NCBI GenBank assembly: GCA_963726315.1
Contig: CAVSBZ010000001.1
Span: forward strand, 124,001-188,000
Length of the DNA: 64,000 bases
From: FEB-25 sp963726315
GTDB lineage: Bacteria > Chloroflexota > Anaerolineae > Anaerolineales > UBA4823
Direction: 5' to 3'
The notes under the pieces are model-generated. The model ran no database searches and was not told where the DNA came from. It saw nothing but the letters and a program-made list of their open reading frames with translations. How positions within the stretch are numbered: position 1 is the first letter of the stretch; each line of letters opens with the position of its first letter. Shown here in pieces: positions 1 to 8,066 of this stretch. Made by a program: the position numbers and the translations under genes.

Positions 1-667
1 AGCGCACACCCCCCAGCATGTGTTTTACCGGGCTGGCATTACTTTCAGGGTGGGCGATGGGTTTCGGTAAACCGTGCATCATAAGCAAACTTATGATCAC
101 GGCAATAAAAGATAACCCATTAATGAAGAAAGCATTGCCGGCACCGGTCGTCGCAACCAGTATGCCTGCCAGGGCGGGACCGATGGCACGGGCAGCATTG
201 AACATGGCAGAGTTCAGACCGATGGCGCTGGTCAGGTCTTCTTTACCATCGACCATATCGACGGTGAACGCTTGCCTGGCGGGTAAATCCACCGCAATGA
301 CCGCCCCCAAGATGAATGCCATCACATATACCTGCCAGATCTGGATCTTTCCCGTCCAGGTCAGCGCTGCTAATACGAGCGCCTGAACCAGCATGATGGA
401 TTGGGTGACCAGGAGGATGGTGCGCTTGGGGAAACGGTCGGTAATCGAACCACCCCACAGGGAGAGTGGGATGAGCGGGACCAGACCGATAAAACTGATA
501 ATGCCGAGCGAGGTGGCTGAACCAGTCAGGTGGTATACCAGCACCTGCTGCGCCATGGTTTGCATCCAGGTGCCGATCAGGGAAATCCCCTGACCTACAA
601 ACCACAGGGAATAATTGCGGTGATGGAAGGCGCGAAAGGTGGCTGGCAGGCGGAGACTGGTAAACAT
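1..667 (-). CDS. MFS transporter, EntS/MFS_3-like, N-terminal part (cut by window start)
   Basis: The minus frame from ATG 667 stays open to base 1, giving about 222 residues of a roughly 400-residue family. It begins FTSLRLPATFRAFHHRNYSLWF, typical of MFS_3 exporters, followed by alternating hydrophobic segments and the cytoplasmic loop motif GGSITDRFPKRTIL between helices 2 and 3. A second typical stretch reads DLPARQAFTVDMV. The start codon directly abuts the mutS2 stop codon (TAA, 668-670), so the two genes are probably cotranscribed. The family exports siderophores, drugs or other small molecules by proton antiport. The substrate cannot be told from sequence. Confidence 0.85.
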   Translation of the reverse strand, partial: MFTSLRLPATFRAFHHRNYSLWFVGQGISLIGTWMQTMAQQVLVYHLTGSATSLGIISFIGLVPLIPLSLWGGSITDRFPKRTILLVTQSIMLVQALVLAALTWTGKIQIWQVYVMAFILGAVIAVDLPARQAFTVDMVDGKEDLTSAIGLNSAMFNAARAIGPALAGILVATTGAGNAFFINGLSFIAVIISLLMMHGLPKPIAHPESNASPVKHMLGGVR

Positions 668-3118
668 TTACAGTGCCAGCTTTGCGACAGTGACCCCTTC
701 ACCACCTTCTTTATCCCCACCAGACTCGAAGGATTTCACATGTGGGTGATGACTCAGCGCTTCCCGGACGGCCATACGTAATTTTCCGGTGCCCTTGCCG
801 TGGATGATACGCACCCAGGGCAGCCCGGCAAGATAAGCCGAGTCGAGGTACCGGTCGAGGGCATCGAGGGCTTCTTCGCTGCGCTGGCCGCGCAGGTCGA
901 GCTCGATCCCCGGTGATTCTGCATATAATTGTGACCCAGGTTGGCGAACCGCGGCAGCGGGGGCATCAGGCGCAGAGCGGGGACGGCTGCCAGCCATCAG
1001 CTCACGCGCCGTCGGCAAGCCGGTTGAGCTGGCGGGGATAACGGTTTCTTCTCCCATCAGCTGCAGCTCTGCCAGCCTGGCGCGTATCCGCAGCACACCC
1101 ACTGAAACCTCTGCGTCTTCTTCGCTCAGGGACGTGACCACGCCCTGGGTATTCAGCGAGTGCAGGCGCACTTTATCTCCCAGGCGGATGGCGCGTCGCA
1201 CCTGCGTGATATTCGATTCAGGCAGGCGCCGTTCGACCGGAGCAGCGATACTATCCTGCAGCTCTTCCACTTGCTGTTCGACTTCTTCAATGACCTCCAG
1301 GGGCTGCCGTGTGCGTGCCAGTTGGCGGCGCACATCACGCAGCTCATCCTGCAGCTCTTCAAGTTGTTCCTCAGCCTGGTGGTGGGCTTTATCCAAAACC
1401 TGCATGCGCTCGTCTTCAATCTTTTCCAGGCGGCTAGCCAGCTCATTCCGCATCGCTTCGGCTTCATGGCGGGCGTTTTCTGCAGAAGCACGCGCCTTGC
1501 GCGACAGATCGCGCTGGCGGTGGATTTCGTCGAGCAAATCTTCAGCCCGCAGGTCTGCCGGGCTTAGCTCGGAGCGAGCAGACGTAATGATCGGCTCGGG
1601 CATACCCAGGCGTTGGGCGATTGCCAGGGCATTCGAGCGACCAGGCAATCCAATGGTCAGGTGGAAGGTGGGGCGAAGGGTTTCAAGATCAAATTCAACG
1701 CTGGCATTGACCACACCCGGGGTGGAATGCGCAAAGGCTTTAAGCTCTGGGTGGTGGGTGGTTACCAGGGTGGTAATGCCTCGCTCGAGCAGATGTGTGA
1801 GCAGGGCACGCGCCAAGGCTGCTCCTTCTTGCGGGTCGGTGCCGGCCCCCAATTCATCCAGGATGACCAGCGAGCGACGGTCGGAATGTTCCAATATGCG
1901 GATGATATTGGTAATATGGCCCGAAAAAGTGGACAGGGATTGTTCAATCGACTGTTCATCTCCGATATCGGCGTAGATGTTGTGGAACAGGCTGATCTCG
2001 GAACCGGAATGTGCCGGGATGTGTAAGCCTGACTGCGCCATGAGCGCCAGGAGACCTATCGTTTTGAGGGTGACGGTCTTGCCGCCCGTGTTGGGTCCGG
2101 TGACCACCATGGCATAGGTCTGGGCATCCAGCTCGACGTCGATGGGCACAACTGTCGCCGGATCGAGCAGCGGATGGCGCGCCTGGTATAACCGGATGAT
2201 GGTTCCCGGGTGACGTCCGGTTGGTTTACCGATGGGGAGCAACCCGGGTTCTGTGGCAGCGATCGAATCGGAGTATTTGGCTTTGGCAAAACACAGGTCA
2301 AGATCAGCCACGAGTTCGACCGTCTTGAGGATGCTCCCAGCCTGCATCCCCACCTGCTGGGATAGCTCGGCCAGGATACGTCGCTCTTCGTCGCGTTCTG
2401 CCAGCTGGAGCTCGCGGAACTCGTTATTATGCTCCACCACACTGAGCGGCTCGACGAACAGGGTTGCCCCAGATGCCGACTGGTCATGCACCACAGCCCT
2501 GATGCGTCCTTTAAATTCTGCCCGCAGGGGCAGCACATAGCGCCCATCGCGCTGGGTGATCAGCGCCTCTTGCAGGTATGGGGCGGTATGCGGGTCAGAT
2601 ACCATCTTTTGCAGCTTGGTCATCAGACGGTCGTGGGCAATACGCAGGTTGCGGCGGATGACGGATAGCGCTGGAGAAGCGCTGTCTAAAATCTCACCAC
2701 GCTCCGATATGGCGCGCGTGATCCCATCCACCAGACCCATGGGAGCCGGGATTTGGGCGGCGATGCCATACAGGGTTGGGAAGCGCTCACCCAGGCGCTC
2801 GAATGTGCGCACCAGGCTGCGGGCAGCAACCAAGGTTGATTTAATGTCCAGCAGGTCGGTGGGAGCGAGCACAGCTCCATGGGCAGCCAGGTCCACCACC
2901 TGGCGCACGTCGTGCGCCCCGCCGATGGTGAGGTCTGGGCGTGTGACGAGCATCTGCACAGCTTCGCTCGTTTCAGCCAGGCGGAGATGGGCTTCCTCGA
3001 GGTGATTCGCCGGCTGAAGTTTTAGCGCCTTTTCTGTCGAGGCGGCAAAAGCGCAGTAGCCTGCCAGGCGTTCGAGTACCTTCTGGTACTCCAAAGTATG
3101 TAAGGTTTTGGCATCCAT
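668..3118 (-). CDS. mutS2: endonuclease MutS2 (Smr-domain MutS homologue)
   Basis: An 816-residue protein of normal family length. The N-terminal half is the MutS core without mismatch-recognition domain I. The ATPase carries Walker A GPNTGGKTVTLKT near residue 340, Walker B LVILDELGAGTDP near 420, and a TTHHPELK switch. A long Glu/Arg-rich coiled coil (about 520-640) leads to a C-terminal Smr nuclease domain (about 735-816) with the motifs LDLRGQ and IHGKGTGKLR. MutS2 acts on branched DNA and collided ribosomes rather than on mismatches. The MFS gene follows with no gap. Long plus-strand open frames inside it are shadows. Confidence 0.96.
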   Translation of the reverse strand: MDAKTLHTLEYQKVLERLAGYCAFAASTEKALKLQPANHLEEAHLRLAETSEAVQMLVTRPDLTIGGAHDVRQVVDLAAHGAVLAPTDLLDIKSTLVAARSLVRTFERLGERFPTLYGIAAQIPAPMGLVDGITRAISERGEILDSASPALSVIRRNLRIAHDRLMTKLQKMVSDPHTAPYLQEALITQRDGRYVLPLRAEFKGRIRAVVHDQSASGATLFVEPLSVVEHNNEFRELQLAERDEERRILAELSQQVGMQAGSILKTVELVADLDLCFAKAKYSDSIAATEPGLLPIGKPTGRHPGTIIRLYQARHPLLDPATVVPIDVELDAQTYAMVVTGPNTGGKTVTLKTIGLLALMAQSGLHIPAHSGSEISLFHNIYADIGDEQSIEQSLSTFSGHITNIIRILEHSDRRSLVILDELGAGTDPQEGAALARALLTHLLERGITTLVTTHHPELKAFAHSTPGVVNASVEFDLETLRPTFHLTIGLPGRSNALAIAQRLGMPEPIITSARSELSPADLRAEDLLDEIHRQRDLSRKARASAENARHEAEAMRNELASRLEKIEDERMQVLDKAHHQAEEQLEELQDELRDVRRQLARTRQPLEVIEEVEQQVEELQDSIAAPVERRLPESNITQVRRAIRLGDKVRLHSLNTQGVVTSLSEEDAEVSVGVLRIRARLAELQLMGEETVIPASSTGLPTARELMAGSRPRSAPDAPAAAVRQPGSQLYAESPGIELDLRGQRSEEALDALDRYLDSAYLAGLPWVRIIHGKGTGKLRMAVREALSHHPHVKSFESGGDKEGGEGVTVAKLAL

Positions 3119-3189
3119 GTGATTTAATCAGGCGTAAAAGTCAAGCAATCAGGGAGTGTACCACAGGAGCATGGCACAGGGAGGATGAT

Positions 3190-3466
3190 TTTTGCCTCAT
3201 TATCTGGGCACTGAATTTTTTGTAAGAATGCTATACAATATACCAATGCAGTTTTATGTACGGGCAGGCTAGCCTTATAATCGGAGCACTGAAATATTTG
3301 GAAGAATGTCATGCAATGTACCTATGCAGCTTTAGATACTGGCAGGCTGGCCTTATAATCGGAGCACAGGAATTTCAGGAAGTATTCAATGGAATGTGCC
3401 GATGCAAACTTAGGTACTGGCAGGCCAGGCTTATAATCGAGGCACACAAATTTCAGGAGGAATAGT
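3190..3466 (+). repeat. 78-bp tandem repeat carrying promoter, SD and start codon of the downstream gene
   Basis: Three clear copies and one worn copy of a 78-bp unit precede the gene at 3467, whose first ~13 codons form a further partial copy. TATAAT boxes recur at 3276, 3354 and 3432 (worn CATTAT at 3198), exactly 78 apart. Start-codon positions recur at 3233 (ATA), 3311 (ATG), 3389 (ATG) and 3467 (ATG, real). The Shine-Dalgarno improves toward the gene: GTAAG, GGAAG, AGGAAG, AGGAGG. Each upstream ATG opens a 15-codon frame that ends at the TAA inside the next TATAAT. The array probably arose by repeated duplication of promoter plus 5' coding sequence. Confidence 0.9.
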
Positions 3467-4642
3467 ATGGAATATACCTATGCAGTTGTGGGAGCGGGCA
3501 GGCAGGGAACGGCAGCAGCTTATGATATGGCTCGGTGGGGTGAGGCAAAAAAAGTCATCCTGATCGATAAGGCGCTGGAGTTCGCTGAACGAGCGGCGCA
3601 ACGCGTGAACCGTTTGACGGGAAGGGACATCGCAGAAGGAAAACAGGTTGATGTGACCGATTTAGCAGCGCTGGAGGGTGCTCTCGGCGGGGTGGATGCG
3701 TTCGTCAGCGCAGTCCCGTATTATTACAACCTGAATATCACCAAGGTAGCCATCAGGGTGAAAGCCTGCATGTGCGACCTGGGCGGCAACACGGATATCG
3801 CCCGCCAACAGCATGCCTATAATGAACAGGCACGCCAGGCAGGCATCAGCATCATTCCCGACTGCGGGCAGGTGCCAGGGATGGGGACCACTTTAATGGT
3901 TTATACGATGAGCCTGTTGGATGAAGCCATTGACGTGTTCATGTGGGACGGGGGTCTCCCCCAAAATCCGCAGCCTCCTTTCAACTACCTGCTCACTTTT
4001 CACATCGCCGGGCTGACCAATGAATATGCTGAGCCGGCGGTATTCCTGCGTAACGGGAAGATCACCCAGGTTGAGCCGATGAGCGAATTGGAGACGGTGG
4101 AATTCCCCGATTCAGCCGGCACGTTGGAAGCCTTTGTGGCAAGCGGTGGTACGAGCACCATGCCCTGGACGTACGAGGGCAAGCTGCGCACGCTGCAAAA
4201 CCTCACCCTGCGCTACCCGGGGCACCATAAACAGCTGCGTGCCTACTGGGAGCTGGGATTGTGGGACTTGAAACCGGTAGTATTGGAGCAGGGAGAAGTA
4301 ATCCCACGAGATGTATTCCATGCCTTGTATGAACCCAAGGTGACTTTCCGCAATGACCCCGAGAAGAGCAAGGATATTGTGCTGGTGCGGGTGAAGGTGT
4401 TGGGGAAGAAGGATGGTCGACAAGCACAGGCAGTGGTGGAGCTGGTGGACCGTTTTGATGAGCTAACCGGCTTTACCGCTATGGAACGCACCACCGGTTG
4501 GGATGCAGCCATTGTAGCCGAGATGATGGCGCATGGGCTGACCCCGCGCGGTTCCGGAGGCGTTGAATCCTTCGTGCCGGCAGATTCATTCATGCAGGAG
4601 CTGCGGCGGCGAGGCTTCCACATCAAGGAAAACGTGGAATAG
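3467..4642 (+). CDS. saccharopine dehydrogenase family NAD(P)-binding protein
   Basis: A 391-residue protein with an N-terminal Rossmann fold: strand and glycine loop YAVVGAGRQGTAAA (residues 4-17), an acidic end of strand 2 (LIDKAL), and VDAFVSAVPYYYN, as in saccharopine, lysine and carboxynorspermidine dehydrogenase relatives. The C-terminal half is the catalytic/dimerisation domain of that family. The start ATG has a strong SD (AGGAGG, 3456-3461) and lies directly after the 78-bp repeat array, whose last copy supplies the -10 box. The exact substrate is not resolved. Lysine 6-dehydrogenase-like activity is the nearest guess. The next gene, at 4661, may share its transcript. Confidence 0.85.
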   Translation: MEYTYAVVGAGRQGTAAAYDMARWGEAKKVILIDKALEFAERAAQRVNRLTGRDIAEGKQVDVTDLAALEGALGGVDAFVSAVPYYYNLNITKVAIRVKACMCDLGGNTDIARQQHAYNEQARQAGISIIPDCGQVPGMGTTLMVYTMSLLDEAIDVFMWDGGLPQNPQPPFNYLLTFHIAGLTNEYAEPAVFLRNGKITQVEPMSELETVEFPDSAGTLEAFVASGGTSTMPWTYEGKLRTLQNLTLRYPGHHKQLRAYWELGLWDLKPVVLEQGEVIPRDVFHALYEPKVTFRNDPEKSKDIVLVRVKVLGKKDGRQAQAVVELVDRFDELTGFTAMERTTGWDAAIVAEMMAHGLTPRGSGGVESFVPADSFMQELRRRGFHIKENVE

Positions 4643-4660
4643 GAGCAGCTCGCTTAAGTT

Positions 4661-5389
4661 GTGATATCCACCAGGGTGCTGATAGGTTTGACCGGCATGC
4701 TCCTGCTGGTGATGGGAGCCAGGCTTAGTGCGCAATGGGCGTTAGCAGCCGAACCCAGGATGGACTATTGGTACCGCGAGACGCTTAAACTGGGTGAGGT
4801 GGAGCTGCCGGCAGGGGTGGAAATTGTTGCACCTGATCCTTTCGTGGAACCGCGGGCGTACCTGGCACTGAAGAACCAGAATGCAACCCCGGTGTATGTA
4901 ATGTCATTGAGCTACAAAGACGTGCTGGTGATGATCACGCCCGACCCCAATTGGAAGGGGCGGGTGAACGGTGCGCATGAAGCTGCCTCCTATTTGGTTG
5001 CCCCAAATCACCCCGTTACCCTGAACATGCAGGCGCTCACCGACCTGGATAAGAACCTGGAGGATCGAAATGTGCTATCGAGTGATCCTCCACCAAATGA
5101 CGCTCCTATCCCTGCCATACAAAGCTCCGAGTTGCTGCTGGTGTATGGCGAGCAGGTGATCGAGGTGCCGTTTACACTGTCCTATAGCTTGAATACGAAC
5201 TTTGATAATGGTGTGGAAGGATATGAACAGAGCCTGGTGAACACTCAATCCACTGGCACGTCTACTGCCACACAGGTAGTGGCAGAACGTGCGAGGCGAG
5301 AGATTTTCGTTTTGATCGGACTTGCGGGAGTGACGATCCTGGCGATCTCAGGGTGGCTGATCTGGAAGGGATTGAGCCGCAACAGGTAG
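4661..5389 (+). CDS. membrane-anchored protein of unknown function
   Basis: 242 residues. A hydrophobic N-terminal segment (about 3-30, ending in an Ala-rich AQWALAAE) could be a signal peptide. A C-terminal membrane helix (about 212-236, FVLIGLAGVTILAISGWLIWKG) is followed by a short positive tail. The middle region is soluble, presumably extracytoplasmic, and I recognise no domain. The GTG at 4661 is the longest start; ATG 4697 is an alternative but would remove most of the signal segment. AGGAG near 4641 is rather far upstream. It lies 18 bp after the dehydrogenase gene, so an operon is likely. Confidence 0.6.
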   Translation: MISTRVLIGLTGMLLLVMGARLSAQWALAAEPRMDYWYRETLKLGEVELPAGVEIVAPDPFVEPRAYLALKNQNATPVYVMSLSYKDVLVMITPDPNWKGRVNGAHEAASYLVAPNHPVTLNMQALTDLDKNLEDRNVLSSDPPPNDAPIPAIQSSELLLVYGEQVIEVPFTLSYSLNTNFDNGVEGYEQSLVNTQSTGTSTATQVVAERARREIFVLIGLAGVTILAISGWLIWKGLSRNR

Positions 5390-5397
5390 GACTCATG

Positions 5398-5568
5398 GGG
5401 AAGTGTGCTACTATGTCGAAAGGCTGCCGTGCTTGCGGGCATAATTCTCAGTCGCCGGTATAGATAATAACCCAAGGGTGGCATGATCAGACCGAACAGG
5501 GTGACAATGATAAGCTCTATCGGGAGCTGAGCTTCTCTGTTCTGACGGGACTGGTTATCAGTGATCAA
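5398..5568 (-). CDS. possible small membrane protein or remnant
   Basis: The minus frame starting at ATG 5568 has a convincing membrane helix (IELIIVTLFGLIMPPLGYYLY) after a polar N-terminus (MITDNQSRQNREAQ). The frame then runs on to 5245 inside the opposite-strand gene, where it looks like a shadow. I therefore mark only the intergenic part. It may be a decayed gene whose original C-terminus is lost. No ribosome site stands out. Between 5390 and 5622 I see nothing else. Confidence 0.25.
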
Positions 5569-5622
5569 CTCCGAGAAAACGGATTAGACCTTTCGTCCCA
5601 TCCGGTGAAACTAAAAAGCTGG

Positions 5623-7419
5623 TTAGTCCCCGTTAGGCTTACCCAACCGACTCCGCTCTTCCTGTGCCAACGCAGGCTCCAGCTTTTTGAACAAAGCGGC
5701 CGGCTGCACTAGGCGTTGACCTGGTTGCAAGCGGGAAGGCTCCCATCGACCGCCTGGGTGAGGCGGCCGGTAGCGCAGAGTATTGTGTGCTCCGAGCTTA
5801 TCACACTGCTGCTCGATATACTGCTCGCCAAAAAGCGGCTGGGTATAGCCCAGGTAAATATTCAAGCGCTCGCTGCTGAATGGGACGAATGGGGCGAACA
5901 AGACCTTGAGTGAGTCGATCACGCGCAAGGCGGTATAGATCGATTTGGCCGCGGCATCTTTATCGGTTTTGATCTCATGCCAGGGAGAAGTAGCCTCCTG
6001 GTATTTGTTGCCTTCTTTCGCCAGGCGCAGGGCTTCGCTTAGTGCTGCCCGCAGATGAACGGCTTCTAAGTGCTCTCCCACCTTTTGAAAACCAGCGTCT
6101 ACGGTGGCGATGATATCCTTGTCAATCTGCCGCAGCTCACCCGGGTCGGGCACGTGACCGTCCCAATGCTTGTAGGCAAATGGCAGCGCGCGGTTAACCA
6201 GGTTGCCCCAGGTGGCTACCAGGTCATTGTTGTTGCGGGCGATGAACTCAGCCCAATCCCAATCGGAATCGTGATCTTCCGGCATGTTGATGGTCAAATA
6301 AAAGCGGAGGGCATCTGGGTCATAGTGCGAGAGGAAATCCAGACCCCAAATGGCCCAATTCCGGCTGCCCGAGATTTTCTGCCCCTCCAGGTTCATAAAC
6401 TGGTTGGCGGGAACATCAAAGGGCAGATTGAGAAAGGTTCCTTCTTCCTCGGAGAATATCTTAACAAATTCCTTTCCCGCCCCTTTAAGCTGCGCCGGCC
6501 ACATGGCGGCATGAAAAAAGATATTATCCTTTCCAATGAAGTAAAACGCCTTGGCCGAGAGATCGGTCCACCAATCGTGCCAGGCCTCGGGTTGGCCGGC
6601 AATTTTTGCCCATTCGATGGTGGCGGAGAGGTATCCGATGACCGCCTCGAACCACACGTACAGGCATTTACCCTCCCAGCCTTCTACCGGCACCGGGATG
6701 CCCCAGTCCAGGTCGCGCGTGATGGGGCGCGGGCGTAGACCCTCACTTTCGATCTGCCCGAGGGATTGACCGACCACGGTCTCACGCCAGTAACTCTGGC
6801 GGTCGCAAAGGAAATTTTCCACTTCAGGCTCCAGCTTCGAGAGATCGAGGAAATAATGCCTGGTCTCACGCAGCTCTGGTATGGAACCATCCAGCTTGGA
6901 GCGCGGGTTGATCAGCTTTTCCGGCTCAAGAACATTTCCGCAATTGTCACATTGATCCGATCGTGCGCCTTCAAAAAAGCAAATATAGCAGGTGCCCTCC
7001 ACATAGCGGTCGGGTAAAAAGCGTTTGGCAGCCGGAGAATACCACTGCGGGCGCGACTCGGTGTAAAGGAAGCCGTTCTCGTTCAAGGCCAGGAACATGG
7101 ACTGGGCTACCTTGAAGTGATTTTCAGTATGCGTGCTGGTGAACAGGTCATAACTGATGCCCGCTTTTTGGAACAGCTCGAGAAAATGGTTGTGAAATAG
7201 TTGGTACACTTCTTCCACAGGTCGACCTTCGGCATCGGCACGCAACGTGACCGGGGTGCCGTGTGAATCGGTGCCAGAGACCATCAACACCCGATCACCC
7301 TTGAGGCGGTGATAACGCGCCGCAATGTCACCCGGCAGGTGTGAGCCGGTGATGTTGCCCACGTGTATTTCTGAATTGGCGTACGGCCAGGCGATGGCGA
7401 TGAGTATGTTCTCTGACAT
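5623..7419 (-). CDS. metG: methionyl-tRNA synthetase
   Basis: 598 residues from ATG 7419, chosen because AAAGGAGGACA lies just upstream; the open frame extends 15 codons further but without support. It charges tRNA-Met. Visible motifs: the class I HIGH-like signature at residues about 10-25 (AWPYANSEIHVGN), a zinc knuckle with C-x2-C and C-x2-C pairs (CYICFFEG, CDNCG), and a KMSKS equivalent written KISGSRNW. The anticodon-binding domain is C-terminal. It lacks the fused tRNA-binding domain of the long MetG form. Upstream on the same strand lie a Met-rich leader peptide and a terminator hairpin, so expression is likely controlled by attenuation. Confidence 0.96.
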   Translation of the reverse strand: MSENILIAIAWPYANSEIHVGNITGSHLPGDIAARYHRLKGDRVLMVSGTDSHGTPVTLRADAEGRPVEEVYQLFHNHFLELFQKAGISYDLFTSTHTENHFKVAQSMFLALNENGFLYTESRPQWYSPAAKRFLPDRYVEGTCYICFFEGARSDQCDNCGNVLEPEKLINPRSKLDGSIPELRETRHYFLDLSKLEPEVENFLCDRQSYWRETVVGQSLGQIESEGLRPRPITRDLDWGIPVPVEGWEGKCLYVWFEAVIGYLSATIEWAKIAGQPEAWHDWWTDLSAKAFYFIGKDNIFFHAAMWPAQLKGAGKEFVKIFSEEEGTFLNLPFDVPANQFMNLEGQKISGSRNWAIWGLDFLSHYDPDALRFYLTINMPEDHDSDWDWAEFIARNNNDLVATWGNLVNRALPFAYKHWDGHVPDPGELRQIDKDIIATVDAGFQKVGEHLEAVHLRAALSEALRLAKEGNKYQEATSPWHEIKTDKDAAAKSIYTALRVIDSLKVLFAPFVPFSSERLNIYLGYTQPLFGEQYIEQQCDKLGAHNTLRYRPPHPGGRWEPSRLQPGQRLVQPAALFKKLEPALAQEERSRLGKPNGD

Positions 7420-7464
7420 ATTGTCCTCCTTTTGAGTTCTAATTGCCGCTTGTCTTACCCGCAT

Positions 7465-7494
7465 AAAAAAGGGCTGCCCTGGATCGGGCAGCCC
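7465..7494 (-). terminator. attenuator: intrinsic terminator between leader peptide and metG
   Basis: On the minus strand a 9-bp perfect stem, GGGCTGCCC (7494-7486) with GGGCAGCCC (7479-7471) and loop GATCCA, is followed by six T (7470-7465). The first arm can pair instead with GGGCAGCC (7545-7538) inside the leader peptide frame, which has the same sequence as the terminator's second arm. Terminator and antiterminator are therefore mutually exclusive. Confidence 0.85.
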
Positions 7495-7516
7495 TCGTTA
7501 TATTATCATGTGGTGA

Positions 7517-7612
7517 TTATTGCTCACCCTCAAGGCAGGCTGCCCAGGCGCGTTGAACAAGCTCCATCATGACCATGGACATCGCAAGTGGGTTGTAAAT
7601 GTTAGTCTTCAT
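7517..7612 (-). CDS. Met-rich leader peptide of metG (31 residues)
   Basis: ATG 7612 to TAA 7517 encodes 31 residues beginning MKTNIYNPL. Methionines at positions 1, 11, 13, 15 and 16 fall in the run AMSMVMM. AAAGG lies 8 bases before the ATG. A consensus promoter lies upstream and the attenuator hairpin of metG lies 22 bases after the stop. The Met cluster ends 20 bases before the antiterminator segment GGGCAGCC (7545-7538), a distance that leaves this segment free when a ribosome stalls on Met codons. The layout matches classical leader peptides such as pheM of pheST. The peptide itself probably has no function beyond translation. Confidence 0.75.
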   Translation of the reverse strand: MKTNIYNPLAMSMVMMELVQRAWAACLEGEQ

Positions 7613-7640
7613 TCAGCCAACCTTTCAGTCCAATAAAATG

Positions 7641-7669
7641 AGTCTAAACGGATGGAGAGCTTTTGTCAA
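7641..7669 (-). promoter_or_regulatory. sigma70-type promoter of the leader peptide-metG unit
   Basis: TTGACA (7669-7664), a 17-base spacer, then TAGACT (7646-7641). The predicted start of transcription is near 7634, about 22 bases before the leader peptide ATG. Confidence 0.75.
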
Positions 7670-7683
7670 GATTACTGCGCTGA

Positions 7684-7839
7684 GGTTCGGGCAGAAGTTC
7701 GGTCAAACCGACCAAAACAGTCTTTTATGATGTTTTAGAAGAGCAGATTGCTTTGCTGCAAGAAGAGCATTTGGAATTACACGCGGTTTTCAATGATACG
7801 CGGATTATTGACCTGCCAAATGATTTGTTTGATGGTTAG
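7684..7839 (+). pseudogene. C-terminal gene remnant
   Basis: A 52-codon open stretch between stops reads like real protein (VFYDVLEEQIALLQEEHLELHAVF is helical and coding-like, and it ends DLPNDLFDG) but has no ATG, GTG or TTG start. It lies between the metG promoter and a MITE-like element. I read it as the tail of a lost gene. I do not recognise the family. Confidence 0.3.
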
Positions 7840-7853
7840 TACTATAACTGAAA

Positions 7854-8042
7854 TGTAATTACTCACCAAGAGCAATAACCTCATTTGATTATAGATAAAA
7901 CACAGAGCAGATTGCTTCAAGACCAGAAGAGCACTGGTCTCTTCCCCGAAAAACATCAGGGATACCGCAATGACAAAAATGTGATCCGATTTTAAAATTC
8001 AATATTTGGCGAACCTAATGGATGCCGTTGTGAGTAGTTACA
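7854..8042. repeat. MITE-like element, copy A
   Basis: It begins TGTAATTACTCACC, the terminal sequence also found at 38286 and 42061. The interior shares GATAAAACACAGAGCAGATT and the later CCCCGAAAA and GCAATGACAA blocks with the copy at 42061. The right end is uncertain: GTGAGTAGTTACA (8030-8042) fits the inverted end, but the homology to copy C fades near 7985. No coding capacity. Confidence 0.6.
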
Positions 8043-8066
8043 CTGAAATTGAAATAGTGGCAGCGC

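Noticed and set aside
243..605. 120-codon minus-strand frame
   Set aside because: Out-of-frame shadow of the MFS transporter gene on the same strand.
1134..1976. 280-codon open frame opposite mutS2
   Set aside because: Low-complexity Ser/Arg-rich shadow of the mutS2 coiled-coil and ATPase coding sequence; no ribosome site.
3190..3466. CRISPR array for the 78-bp repeats
   Set aside because: Units are contiguous with no spacers, and each carries promoter, SD and start codon.
6070..6738. 222-codon open frame opposite metG
   Set aside because: Shadow of metG; composition mirrors the conserved synthetase.
7420..7640. T-box or SAM riboswitch upstream of metG
   Set aside because: No T-box sequence or specifier loop and no SAM-type core seen; the Met-rich frame and alternative pairing explain the layout better.
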